Source: Marinisporobacter sp.
GTDB lineage: Bacteria; Bacillota; Clostridia; Peptostreptococcales; Thermotaleaceae
DNA length: 64,000 nucleotides
Assembly: GCA_025210525.1 (NCBI GenBank)
Contig: JAOARP010000053.1
Span: forward strand, 1 to 64,000
Reading direction: 5' to 3'
Shown here one piece after another: positions 10,190 through 19,023 of this stretch. Both the position numbers and the translations under genes were made by a program. The stretch's first letter is position 1. Every line of letters starts with the position of its first letter. A model generated the notes under the pieces. It was not told the DNA's origin and made no database searches. It worked only from the letters and a program-made list of their open reading frames with translations.

Positions 10190-11533
10190 ATGAAAAGAAT
10201 AAGAGAAAAAGTCGAAGGCAATTTTAATGAGTTTATTGAAGATCTCAAAGATTTGATTCGAGTACCTAGTGTTTATGAAGAGGATGAAAGTCCTTATCCC
10301 TTTGGAAAAAACATAGACATGGCTTTAAAACAAATGCTAGCTATAGGAGATAAGCTAGGATTTAAAACCTATTATGATCCTAAAGGATATTATGGGTATG
10401 CTGAATATGGAAATGGCGATGAAATGATTGGTATTTTAGGCCATTTAGACGTAGTTCCACCAGGAGATTTAAAGAAATGGAATACAGGTCCCTTTGATCC
10501 TACTATCAAAGATGGAAAATTATTCGGAAGAGGAACACAAGATGATAAAGGTCCTACTTTAGGAGCTATGTATGCTTTTAAAGCCCTTATAGATAGTGGG
10601 GTTGAGATTAATAAAAAAGTAAGGTTTATATATGGAACAGATGAAGAATCTCTTTGGAGAGGCATTGACGAATATAAAAAGAAAGAAAAAATGCCTGATT
10701 ATGGATTTACTCCAGATGCAGATTTTCCATTAATTTATGCAGAAAAAGGATTATTGCAAGTGAATCTAGTTGCAAAGAATGAAACCAATATAAGATTAGA
10801 AGGAGGAGACGCATATAATTCGGTTCCTTCAAAGATTTCTTATCAGACAAAAGATGCAGAATCATTAGCAAAAATTTTAGAAAATTTAAACTTTGAATAT
10901 AAAAAAGATAATGATGTTATTACGGTTATGGGAAAAAGTGTACATGCAAAGGATTCAGAAAAAGGAATCAATGCTATATGTAGATTACTTATAGCTATGA
11001 ATAAAATGGGACTTAAATCTAAATGTATTGACTTTATATTAGAAAATATATTAGAAGATGCACTAGCAGAAAAAGTTTTTGGAAAGTGTGAAGATGATGT
11101 ATCGGGTCCATTGAAATTCAATATTGGGAAAATAAAGATAGATGATAGTCATGAGACTTTAAATGTTGATATAAGAATTCCAGTAAGTGTAGAAAAAGAA
11201 TTTGTTTTAAATAAATTAAATGAAATTATAGAAAAATATGGATTTAGTATAGAAGAAAACGATTATTTAAGAGCCATCTATACACCTCTTGATGCAGAGC
11301 TTGTAAAAACATTAATGGAAGCTTATGTAGAAGTTACAGGAGACGCTAAGAGTCTACCTATTTCATCTGGTGGTGCAACCTATGCTAGAGCTATGGATAA
11401 TTGTGTAGCTTTTGGAGCAGCTTTTCCACACACAGAAGAGACAGAACATCAGCCTAATGAATATATTCAATTAGAGGATATGAAAAAAGCTATAGAAATT
11501 TATGGATGTGCTTTATTAAAATTATTAAGATAA
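10190..11533 (+). CDS. M20 family dipeptidase (PepV/Sapep-like)
   Basis: A 447-residue metallopeptidase of the M20 family. Metal-binding motifs are visible: GHLDVVPPGD near residue 85, GRGTQDDKGP near 115 and TDEESLWRG near 150, with late HTEETEHQPNE providing the last His/Glu region. Length and layout fit PepV-type dipeptidases that split short peptides in the cytoplasm. AGAGGAT lies before the ATG. The next gene is a YfcC-type transporter and then peptidase T, suggesting a local peptide and amino acid use group. Confidence 0.88.
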   Translation: MKRIREKVEGNFNEFIEDLKDLIRVPSVYEEDESPYPFGKNIDMALKQMLAIGDKLGFKTYYDPKGYYGYAEYGNGDEMIGILGHLDVVPPGDLKKWNTGPFDPTIKDGKLFGRGTQDDKGPTLGAMYAFKALIDSGVEINKKVRFIYGTDEESLWRGIDEYKKKEKMPDYGFTPDADFPLIYAEKGLLQVNLVAKNETNIRLEGGDAYNSVPSKISYQTKDAESLAKILENLNFEYKKDNDVITVMGKSVHAKDSEKGINAICRLLIAMNKMGLKSKCIDFILENILEDALAEKVFGKCEDDVSGPLKFNIGKIKIDDSHETLNVDIRIPVSVEKEFVLNKLNEIIEKYGFSIEENDYLRAIYTPLDAELVKTLMEAYVEVTGDAKSLPISSGGATYARAMDNCVAFGAAFPHTEETEHQPNEYIQLEDMKKAIEIYGCALLKLLR

Positions 11534-11559
11534 AAAATTTTTAAAAGTAGAAACTTAAT

Positions 11560-11592
11560 CCTTTAGGTGAAAAGACTTATTCCACCTAAAGG
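11560..11592 (+). terminator. Inverted repeat after dipeptidase gene
   Basis: CCTTTAGGTG and CCACCTAAAGG form a stem of about 10 bp, but no T-run follows. It may be a weak terminator or an mRNA 3' stabiliser. Confidence 0.45.
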
Positions 11593-11615
11593 AGAGAGAT
11601 ACTTCTTAAAGGAAC

Positions 11616-11630
11616 AATTGTCAGAAAATT
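11616..11630 (+). promoter_or_regulatory. CodY-box-like operator before the YfcC gene
   Basis: AATTGTCAGAAAATT matches the CodY consensus AATTTTCWGAAAATT at 14 of 15 positions. It lies 107 bases upstream of the transporter start. CodY represses peptide and amino acid use genes when branched-chain amino acids and GTP are plentiful. Confidence 0.55.
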
Positions 11631-11736
11631 TCAAACAAGTGTTGAATAGAGTAACATCTATATAGAGCGATAAAATATAGATATTATTCAATTTAATAAA
11701 ATCTTCAGATTCATATTAAAAATAAGGAGGAAAAAT

Positions 11737-13254
11737 ATGACTAACAAAAAAGAAAAGAAAAAACGGAGCTTTCCTACGGCTTATACGGTATTATTTATTG
11801 TTTTAATTTTTGCAGCCATTTTAACATGGACAGTTCCAGCAGGTTCATATGCGAAGCTTTTATATGATGGGGATGCAGGGGTGTTTGTAGTAACATCACC
11901 AGATGGAGAGACAACAGAGGAATATCCAGGGACACAAGAGACACTAGATCAACTTGGTGTTAAGGTAGATGTTGCTAAATTTACAGATGGAAGTATTTAT
12001 AAAGCTGTTGCTATTCCTGATACTTATGAGGAGTTACAAAGTAATCCACAAGGAATATTTGAAATTCTAAGATCTCCTATTCAAGGGCTTTATGACACAT
12101 CTGATATTATTATGTTTGTATTTATTATAGGTGGAATTATTGGAGTACTTAATAGTAGTGGTGCCTTTGATGCTGGTTTTGCAAGTCTTTCACGTGCAAC
12201 AAATGGTAAAGAATATTTATTGATTGTTGTTGTTACTTTCTTAATATCCTTAGGGGGAACAACTTTTGGTCTTGCAGAGGAGACTATAGCTCTTTATCCA
12301 ATTTTGGTTCCAGTATTTATGGTTGCAGGCTATGATGCTATTGTCTGTATAGCAGCTTTATATATGGGTTCATCTATTGGTACTATGTTCTCAACAGTAA
12401 ATCCATTTTCTTCTGTAATTGCATCCAATGCTGCAGGAATATCCTTTACAAATGGATTAACTATGAGAGGAATTGGTCTTTTAATCGCTACAATTATAAC
12501 AATTGTGTATATTGTTAAATATGCTGAGAAAATTAAAAAGAACCCTCAAGCTTCACTTATTTATTCTCAAAAGGCAGAAATAGAAAAGAGATTTTTACAT
12601 ACAGGAAGAGAAGTTCCAGAATTTACTGGTAGAAGAAAATTAATGCTTTTAACCTTTGCGCTTACTTTCGTTGTAATGATTTGGGGTGTTTCTTCACAGG
12701 GTTGGTGGTTTGAAGAAATGACTACGCTATTCTTAGCTTCAGGAATATTTATTTGCGTTGTTTCTGGAATGGGTGAAAAGAAGGCTGTAGGAGATTTTGT
12801 TACAGGTGCATCAGAACTTGTAGGAGTTGCTTTAACCATTGGTGTTGCGAGAGCTGTAAATATCATTATGGACAATGGATTGATTTCTGATACGATTTTA
12901 CATGGTGCAACAGGGATTGTTAGTGGTATGAATGCAGGGATATTCTCTATATTGATGCTATTAATATTCTGTGTATTAGGATTCTTTATCCCATCTTCAT
13001 CAGGTCTTGCTGTATTATCAATGCCTATCATGGCACCTCTTGCTGATACCGTTGGATTACCAAGAGATGTAATCGTTAGTGCTTACCAATATGGACAAGG
13101 TCTAATGGCATTTATTACACCAACAGGACTAATACTTGTTACCCTATCGATGGTGGATGTAACCTATGATAAGTGGTTAAAATTCATCATGCCACTAATG
13201 GGAATCATTGGAGCATTCTCGGCGGTTATGCTATTAGTTCAAGCTTTTATTTAA
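11737..13254 (+). CDS. YfcC family membrane transporter
   Basis: A 505-residue polytopic membrane protein of the YfcC/DcuC-like (C4-dicarboxylate anaerobic carrier-like) superfamily. A basic N-terminus (TNKKEKKKRSF) precedes the first membrane helix. There is then a hydrophilic extracellular loop (about residues 40-110) and about 11 further hydrophobic segments. GGTTFGLAEETIALYPI and a late PSSSGLAVLSMPIMAPL are the conserved re-entrant-like signatures. Members are linked to amino acid or peptide-derived substrates such as arginine/ornithine. The neighbours here, a dipeptidase and peptidase T, fit that. The substrate cannot be read from sequence. Confidence 0.85.
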   Translation: MTNKKEKKKRSFPTAYTVLFIVLIFAAILTWTVPAGSYAKLLYDGDAGVFVVTSPDGETTEEYPGTQETLDQLGVKVDVAKFTDGSIYKAVAIPDTYEELQSNPQGIFEILRSPIQGLYDTSDIIMFVFIIGGIIGVLNSSGAFDAGFASLSRATNGKEYLLIVVVTFLISLGGTTFGLAEETIALYPILVPVFMVAGYDAIVCIAALYMGSSIGTMFSTVNPFSSVIASNAAGISFTNGLTMRGIGLLIATIITIVYIVKYAEKIKKNPQASLIYSQKAEIEKRFLHTGREVPEFTGRRKLMLLTFALTFVVMIWGVSSQGWWFEEMTTLFLASGIFICVVSGMGEKKAVGDFVTGASELVGVALTIGVARAVNIIMDNGLISDTILHGATGIVSGMNAGIFSILMLLIFCVLGFFIPSSSGLAVLSMPIMAPLADTVGLPRDVIVSAYQYGQGLMAFITPTGLILVTLSMVDVTYDKWLKFIMPLMGIIGAFSAVMLLVQAFI

Positions 13255-13317
13255 ATTGAAAAGAATGGAGTGATCATCAGTAAAAAATATTTTTTATGAA
13301 GAGACCCCATGATAATG

Positions 13318-13365
13318 AAAACCTATGGAATTCTATATATACATATAGATTTACATAGGTTTTTC
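13318..13365 (+). terminator. Terminator after the YfcC gene
   Basis: AAAACCTATG at 13318-13327 and CATAGGTTTT at 13354-13363 pair around an AT-rich, partly self-paired loop, with T residues at the end. Confidence 0.6.
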
Positions 13366-13503
13366 AAAAATATTTTTAGGTGTATAAGTGCAAGGGATGA
13401 TAAGTTATTGTCTATAATATAGACGATAATCCTTTTGTGAATAATAGATAAAAAATTACAATAAAATGATATGGAAAGTAAAAAAATAAAGGAGGCAATA
13501 AAG

Positions 13504-14724
13504 ATGGAGAGAGCATATGAAAAATTTCTTAGATATGCAGTGGTCAATACAAAATCAGATGAAGCTTCTGAAACTACACCAAGTACTATGATTCAATTTG
13601 ATTTAGCCCATATATTAGTAAAAGAGTTAAAATCTATGGGGATAGAAGATGCTCATGTGGATGAGAATTGCTATGTAATGGGAACCCTAAAGGGGAATAT
13701 TGGAAATGCACCAACGATTGGTTTAATTGCTCATTTAGATACAAGTCCTGATTGTTCAGGAGAAAATGTTAAACCAAATATGATTAAAAATTATGATGGA
13801 AAAGATATCGTTTTAAATAAAGAGTTAAATATTATTATGCGTACAAAAGATTTTCCTTATCTAGAAGACTATAAGGAAAAAACTCTTATTACTAGTGATG
13901 GAACAACTTTACTTGGAGCAGATGATAAAGCTGGAATAGCAGAAATCATGACAACTATAGAATATTTTATCAATCATCCAGAGATCAAACATGGAGATAT
14001 TAAGATTTGTTTTACTCCAGATGAAGAGATTGGAAGCGGTGCAGACAAATTTGATGTAGAAAAATTTGGTGCTGACTTTGCTTATACCATAGATGGTAGT
14101 TTTCTTGGAGAAATTGAATATGAAAACTTTAATGCAGCTTCTGCTTCTATTAAAGTTCATGGAGTAAATATTCATCCAGGTTCAGCAAAGCATAAGATGA
14201 AAAATTCAATATTAATAGGAATGGAACTTAATAATCTTCTTCCAACCTTTGAAGTTCCTCAATATACAGAAGGCTATGAGGGTTTTTACCTTTTAGATGA
14301 GTTTAATGGAAGTGTTGAGCTTACGAAGATGGAATATATTATTCGTGATCATGATATGGAAAAATTCCTAAATAAAAAAGCTTTTCTTGAAAAAGCTTGT
14401 GAGTTTATCAATGATAAATATGGTGAAGGAACGGTTGAACTTGAACTTACAGATTCATATTTTAATATGAAAGAAAAAATTGAACCAGTAATGCACATTG
14501 TTGATTCGGTAGTAACTGCTATGGAAAATGTAGGGGTAACACCTATTGTCAAAGCTATAAGAGGAGGTACAGATGGAGCTAGACTTTCTTTTATGGGACT
14601 TCCTACGCCTAATATATTTACAGGTGGCTTTAACTTCCATGGTAGATTTGAGACCATATGTGTAGAAGATATGGATAAGGCTGTAGAGACTATTGTTGAG
14701 GTTATAAAATTATATGCTAGATAA
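13504..14724 (+). CDS. pepT: Peptidase T (tripeptide aminopeptidase)
   Basis: PepT removes the N-terminal residue of tripeptides. The protein starts MERAYEKFLRYAVVNTKSDE, which matches the family N-terminus. I chose ATG 13504, not the in-frame ATG 33 bases upstream, because AAAGGAGG lies 8 bases before it. The length is then 406 residues, normal for PepT. M20B metal motifs are IAHLDTSPDCSG, LLGADDKAGIAEIM and TPDEEIGSGAD, with NFHGRFETICVED near the end. It completes the peptide-use group with the dipeptidase and YfcC-type transporter. Confidence 0.94.
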   Translation: MERAYEKFLRYAVVNTKSDEASETTPSTMIQFDLAHILVKELKSMGIEDAHVDENCYVMGTLKGNIGNAPTIGLIAHLDTSPDCSGENVKPNMIKNYDGKDIVLNKELNIIMRTKDFPYLEDYKEKTLITSDGTTLLGADDKAGIAEIMTTIEYFINHPEIKHGDIKICFTPDEEIGSGADKFDVEKFGADFAYTIDGSFLGEIEYENFNAASASIKVHGVNIHPGSAKHKMKNSILIGMELNNLLPTFEVPQYTEGYEGFYLLDEFNGSVELTKMEYIIRDHDMEKFLNKKAFLEKACEFINDKYGEGTVELELTDSYFNMKEKIEPVMHIVDSVVTAMENVGVTPIVKAIRGGTDGARLSFMGLPTPNIFTGGFNFHGRFETICVEDMDKAVETIVEVIKLYAR

Positions 14725-14772
14725 ATAGAAAAAGAGATTACAATAATTATAGATTATATGTAAAGTGAATTT

Positions 14773-14818
14773 AAAAGAATCTTGACCTGTGAAAAGTCAT
14801 AAGGTTAGGATTCTTTTT
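14773..14818 (+). terminator. Terminator after pepT
   Basis: AAAAGAATCTTGACCT and AGGTTAGGATTCTTTT pair over 16 positions with two G-U pairs, followed by T residues. Confidence 0.85.
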
Positions 14819-14938
14819 TACCCTTGTATCATTCAAAGTGGAGAATAATGGGAAAATTTGATCAAGACACAAAAATATAATTATTTGTAAAATTATATAA
14901 ATATTTTCATAAATATATAAAATTTTACAAAGAAAATA

Positions 14939-14967
14939 TTTACAAAATATTTTCAAGGTGATATAAT
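14939..14967 (+). promoter_or_regulatory. Promoter of glpP copy 2
   Basis: TTTACA at 14939-14944, a 17-nt spacer and TATAAT at 14962-14967, about 20 bases upstream of the fourth GlpP-type leader. The layout is the same as for glpP1. Confidence 0.7.
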
Positions 14968-14986
14968 GCTTATGAATTTAATATAA

Positions 14987-15054
14987 AAGGCATGAGAAAT
15001 GGAGAGCCGTACAAATAAACCTGTGAAAATGGGTTTTGTTTTGTGCGTTTTTTT
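14987..15054 (+). promoter_or_regulatory. GlpP-type antiterminator leader 4 (before glpP2)
   Basis: AGGCATGAGAAATGGAGAGCC followed by CGTACAAATAAACCT paired with ATGGGTTTTGTTTTGTGCG and a seven-T run. As with glpP1, the regulator gene itself carries the leader. Confidence 0.78.
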
Positions 15055-15115
15055 ATGTACAACTAAAAATAGATAGCACATGAGTTAAAGAAAAAGCATT
15101 AGGAGGGGAATTTAT

Positions 15116-15682
15116 ATGAACCATCGATTGTATGAGAAAATAGAAGCAAATCCTGTTATTGCAGCAGTAAATAGTATGGAAAAGCTAGATTTAGCTATTC
15201 AGTCCCCTTGTGAAATCGTTTTTTTATTAACAGGAAATATTTTTAATTTAAGAGGGATTATTGATAAAGTGAAGAATGCAGATATGGATATATATGTACA
15301 TCTTGACTTGATGGAAGGATTTTCAAAAGATATGATGGCATTAAAATATATTCATGAAAATATGAAACCAGATGGGATCATTACTACAAAAAGTAGCCTT
15401 GTAAAAACTGCAAAAAGTATGAATATATGTGCTATACAAAGGTTTTTTATCTTAGATTCCTTATCTCTTGAGAGAGGTATTCATGCTATACATCATACAA
15501 GACCTGATGCAATAGAGATCTTACCTGGGGTAATGCCTAAGATCATAAAAAGGATTCATCATGAAACAAAGGTACCTGTTATAGGAAGTGGACTCATTAT
15601 AGATAAAGAAGATGTAATTGAAAGTCTTAAAGCTGGAGCTATGGGGATTTCTACAAGTAAAGAAGAAATTTGGTATATGTAA
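15116..15682 (+). CDS. glpP: Glycerol-3-phosphate responsive antiterminator GlpP (copy 2)
   Basis: A second GlpP-family protein, also 188 residues, with the same EANPVIAAVNSMEKLDLAIQ, FLLTGNIFNL and GIITTKSSLV stretches as the copy at 752. Differences are spread over the last third (for example RIHHETKVPVIGSGLI against the corresponding KVYDKTKLPVIAGGLI). Its ATG follows AGGAGGGG by 8 bases. It heads the second glp block (glpT and dehydrogenase operon 2). Two GlpP proteins and six leaders could mean division of labour, for example different G3P affinity, but the sequence alone does not show it. Confidence 0.92.
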   Translation: MNHRLYEKIEANPVIAAVNSMEKLDLAIQSPCEIVFLLTGNIFNLRGIIDKVKNADMDIYVHLDLMEGFSKDMMALKYIHENMKPDGIITTKSSLVKTAKSMNICAIQRFFILDSLSLERGIHAIHHTRPDAIEILPGVMPKIIKRIHHETKVPVIGSGLIIDKEDVIESLKAGAMGISTSKEEIWYM

Positions 15683-15805
15683 AAATTTCTTAGAAGGGCG
15701 AAATTTTTTATCATGGCCTAATCAAAAAAGGTCTAAGTATAGAGAAAAATAATTATTAATAAATATATTTAAATATATAGAAAATTAATACATTATAGAA
15801 ATATA

Positions 15806-15834
15806 TTGACATATTATATAACATATTGTAAAAT
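15806..15834 (+). promoter_or_regulatory. Promoter of glpT
   Basis: TTGACA at 15806-15811 (perfect -35), a 17-nt spacer and TAAAAT at 15829-15834. The leader follows about 30 bases on. The rest of the stretch between glpP2 (ends 15682) and glpT shows nothing else. Confidence 0.7.
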
Positions 15835-15863
15835 CAACACGAAATTATACATGTGAACAATGA

Positions 15864-15931
15864 AGGCATGAGAAATGGAGAGCCGCACAAGTTAACCTAT
15901 GAAAGTAGGTTTAGTTTTGTGTGGCTTTTTT
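15864..15931 (+). promoter_or_regulatory. GlpP-type antiterminator leader 5 (before glpT)
   Basis: AGGCATGAGAAATGGAGAGCC, then GCCGCACAAGTTAACCTA paired with TAGGTTTAGTTTTGTGTGGC and TTTTTT. This is the best-paired terminator of the six. B. subtilis glpTQ is also GlpP-controlled. Confidence 0.82.
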
Positions 15932-16026
15932 ATTCACTCAAAAGAAAAGGTTTTCTATAGTAAATGGGTGTGTATATACACACATAAACATTTAAATTAT
16001 AAAAAATTAAGAAAGGTGGCAAAAAA

Positions 16027-17370
16027 ATGTTAGAATTTTTCAAACCTGCACCGGCTATTGCACGTATGGCAGATGACAAGATTGACGGTGCATATAAAAG
16101 ATACCGATTCCAAGTATTTATGAGTATCTTTATTGGATATGCAGCTTATTATTTTATTAGAAAGAACTTTAATATGGCTGCACCTTATTTAATTGAAACC
16201 TACGGGTACACAAAAATGCAAGTTGGAGCAGTAGGCTCTGCATTAGGATTAGCTTACGGATTAAGTAAGTTTGTTATGGGAAATGTTTCTGACAGGTGTA
16301 ACCCAAGATATTTTATGGCAGCTGGACTTATATTATCAGGTATTATAAATATGTTATTTGGGTATGCATCGTCTATTCCCATGCTATGTGTTTTAATGTT
16401 CTTAAATGGATGGTTCCAAGGGATGGGATGGCCTCCATGTGGAAGAACAATTACCCACTGGTTTTCAGATAAAGAACGTGGTGTGAAGATGTCTGTATGG
16501 AATGTAGCACACAATATTGGGGGAGCTTTAGTTCCAACATTAGCACTAGCAGGACTTGCAATATGTTCTACTTGGAGAGGTATGTTCTATTTTCCTGCAG
16601 CAATATCTATTGCTATAGGTATCGGAATTTTAATATTCTTAAAAGATACACCACAATCAGTTGGTCTTCCACCAATTGAAGAATATAAAGATGATTATCC
16701 AGAAGTAAAAGTAGATGATAGAGAAAGAGAATTATCAGCAAAAGAAATATTATTTAAATATGTGTTAAGCAATAAATATATTTGGTATATTGCTATTGCA
16801 AATATATTTGTATACTTAGTAAGATATGGTATTATGGACTGGATTCCTATTTATTTAAAAGAAGTAAAAGGATTTAATATTGAAGAAGCAGGGACAGCAT
16901 TTGCTTTGTTCGAGTGGGCAGCTATTCCAGGAACAATCATCGTTGGATGGATTAGTGATAAAATATTCCATGGAAGACGTGCTCCGATGGGTGTAATCTG
17001 TATGCTAGGTGTAATTGCAGCAGTATTTACATACTGGAAGAGTGATAGCGTAATGGCTATTAATATAGCTGTTGCTGCAGTCGGAGCTTTAATCTATGGG
17101 CCAGTAATGCTTATAGGTGTTGCAGCTCTTGACTACGTTCCTAAAAAGGCAGCTGGTACTGCAGCTGGATTTACAGGATTATTTGGTTATGTAGGAGGAG
17201 CTGTTTCAGCAAATATTATTATTGGTGCTGTAGTTGATAGTACTGGTTGGGATGGAGCATTCAAACTTATCATTGCAGCTTGTTTAATATCAGTTGTATT
17301 CTTAGGACTTACTTGGAATACACATGATAGATCAAAGGATAGCAAAAGAGAGGCTGTAGCTAAAGCTTAA
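16027..17370 (+). CDS. glpT: Glycerol-3-phosphate transporter (MFS)
   Basis: GlpT is a 12-helix major facilitator that imports G3P in exchange for phosphate. The 447-residue protein starts MLEFFKPAPAIARM and has the organophosphate:phosphate antiporter family features: AYYFIRKNFNMAAPYLIE in helix 1 (with the substrate-binding Arg), YGLSKFVMGNVSDRCNPR between helices 2 and 3, and GWFQGMGWPPCGRTITHW in helix 4. Length is normal. It has its own promoter and GlpP leader. No clear terminator is seen between it and the next GlpP leader, so read-through into dehydrogenase operon 2 is likely. Confidence 0.95.
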   Translation: MLEFFKPAPAIARMADDKIDGAYKRYRFQVFMSIFIGYAAYYFIRKNFNMAAPYLIETYGYTKMQVGAVGSALGLAYGLSKFVMGNVSDRCNPRYFMAAGLILSGIINMLFGYASSIPMLCVLMFLNGWFQGMGWPPCGRTITHWFSDKERGVKMSVWNVAHNIGGALVPTLALAGLAICSTWRGMFYFPAAISIAIGIGILIFLKDTPQSVGLPPIEEYKDDYPEVKVDDRERELSAKEILFKYVLSNKYIWYIAIANIFVYLVRYGIMDWIPIYLKEVKGFNIEEAGTAFALFEWAAIPGTIIVGWISDKIFHGRRAPMGVICMLGVIAAVFTYWKSDSVMAINIAVAAVGALIYGPVMLIGVAALDYVPKKAAGTAAGFTGLFGYVGGAVSANIIIGAVVDSTGWDGAFKLIIAACLISVVFLGLTWNTHDRSKDSKREAVAKA

Positions 17371-17425
17371 TATAAAGTTTTAATAATAAGAATTTTTATA
17401 AGAAACATTAAAAATAAATAATTAA

Positions 17426-17495
17426 AGGCGTGAGAATTGGAGAGCCGTATAAAGTTAGCCTAAATTTTAGGGGGTAGCTTTATGCGGCTTTTTTG
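17426..17495 (+). promoter_or_regulatory. GlpP-type antiterminator leader 6 (before dehydrogenase operon 2)
   Basis: AAGGCGTGAGAATTGGAGAGCC leads into GCCGTATAAAGTTAGCC paired with GGGGTAGCTTTATGCGGC and TTTTTTG. I see no good promoter between glpT and this leader. If glpT transcripts read through, operon 2 would be gated by two leaders in series. Confidence 0.8.
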
Positions 17496-17521
17496 TTTTG
17501 TAATTTAAAGGAGGGAATCAC

Positions 17522-19006
17522 ATGTATGATGTAGCGGTAATTGGTGCGGGGATTATAGGAACTTTTATAACAAGAGAATTATCTAGATACAACTTAAAAA
17601 CAGTAATGATTGACAAAGAAAATGATATAGCAAATGGAACAACAAAGGCAAATAGTGCTATTGTCCATGCTGGATATGATGCAAAACCAGGTACATTAAA
17701 AGGAAAGCTTAATGCAAAGGGAAATGCTATGTATGCTCATGTTTGCGAAGAAATGGATGTACACTTTAAAAGAATAGGTTCCTTTGTCATTGCTAGTAAT
17801 GAAGAAGAAATGGAAAGTGTAAAAGAATTACATGAAAGAGGATTAAAAAACAATATTCCTGATATGAGAATATTATCTCAAGAAGAAGTAAGAGCAATGG
17901 AACCTAACTTAAATGAGGAAATTATTGCTGCTTTATATGCCCCAACTGCGGGAATCGTTAGTCCATGGGAGCTTGCAGTAGCATTAGCTGAAAATGCAGC
18001 AGATAATGGTGCTGAGATTAAGCTTGAAACAGAAATTTTAGGGATTGAGAAAAAAGAAGAAGGCTATGTGATTCAGACAAATAATGGTGAAATTAAAGCA
18101 AAATATATATTCAATTGTGCTGGTGTATACGCACAAGAAATCAATGAAATGATTGCTCCTAGAAGCTTTAAAATTCACCCAAGAAGAGGACAATACAACA
18201 TTTTAGATAAGAGTACTGGAGACCTTATAAATCATGTAATCTTCCAAGCACCGACAAAATTTGGGAAAGGTGTATTGGTTGCTCCTACAGTACATGGAAA
18301 TCTATTAGTAGGACCAGATGCAGAGGACCTTGAGGATAAGGAAAATACAGCAACTACTAGTGATAGAATTGCATTTATTCAAGAAAAATCAAGAAAAACA
18401 ACAATAAAAGTGCCATTCAATAAAACAATTACAAGCTTTGCAGGGTTAAGAGCTGTATCGGATGTAGGAGATTTTATCATACAAGAAGCAAAAGAAGCAA
18501 AAGGATTTATTAATGTGGCAGGAATAGAATCACCTGGATTATCAGCAGCACCAGCAATAGCTGAATATGCCATTGACATTTTAAAAGGTATTACAGGAGA
18601 ACTTAAGGAAAAAGAAGATTTTAATCCAAGAAGAAAGCCTGTAATTCGTTTTATGGAGTTAAGTGATGAAGACAAGGCAGAAGTTATAAAAAAAGATCCA
18701 AGATACGGAAGAATTATTTGTAGATGTGAAAATATTACAGAAGGTGAAATAGTAGATGCCATCCATAGAAATGCAGGGGGAAGAACGGTAGATGGCATTA
18801 AAAGAAGGTCAAGACCTGGTATGGGAAGATGCCAAGGAGGTTTTTGTGGGCCAAGAGTTATGGAAATATTAGCTCGAGAATTAAAAATGGATATTAAAGA
18901 GGTAGCGAAGGACAGTAAAGAAGCTTATATATTAACAGAAGAAACAAAACAAAATAAACCAGAAGAAGAAGTAGTAGAAACTTTAGAAGAAACGAAGATA
19001 TCTTAA
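17522..19006 (+). CDS. glpA: FAD-dependent glycerol-3-phosphate dehydrogenase, GlpA-like (copy 2)
   Basis: A second 494-residue GlpA-like protein, closely matching the copy at 6142 along its length: same FAD fold at the start (VAVIGAGIIGTFITREL), same four-Cys BFD-like domain (CRCENITEGEI and GRCQGGFC). Differences cluster in surface stretches and in the Lys/Glu-rich tail, which has two extra residues. Upstream DNA is also alike (AATTTAAAGGAGGGAATCA before both ATGs), which points to duplication of leader plus operon as one unit. Confidence 0.88.
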   Translation: MYDVAVIGAGIIGTFITRELSRYNLKTVMIDKENDIANGTTKANSAIVHAGYDAKPGTLKGKLNAKGNAMYAHVCEEMDVHFKRIGSFVIASNEEEMESVKELHERGLKNNIPDMRILSQEEVRAMEPNLNEEIIAALYAPTAGIVSPWELAVALAENAADNGAEIKLETEILGIEKKEEGYVIQTNNGEIKAKYIFNCAGVYAQEINEMIAPRSFKIHPRRGQYNILDKSTGDLINHVIFQAPTKFGKGVLVAPTVHGNLLVGPDAEDLEDKENTATTSDRIAFIQEKSRKTTIKVPFNKTITSFAGLRAVSDVGDFIIQEAKEAKGFINVAGIESPGLSAAPAIAEYAIDILKGITGELKEKEDFNPRRKPVIRFMELSDEDKAEVIKKDPRYGRIICRCENITEGEIVDAIHRNAGGRTVDGIKRRSRPGMGRCQGGFCGPRVMEILARELKMDIKEVAKDSKEAYILTEETKQNKPEEEVVETLEETKIS

Positions 19007-19023
19007 GGTAAGGGAGTGATCAT

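Noticed and set aside
11737-13254. YfcC gene as an arginine-ornithine antiporter (ArcD)
   Set aside because: It belongs to a related superfamily, but no arginine deiminase genes are near and no substrate residues can be assigned.
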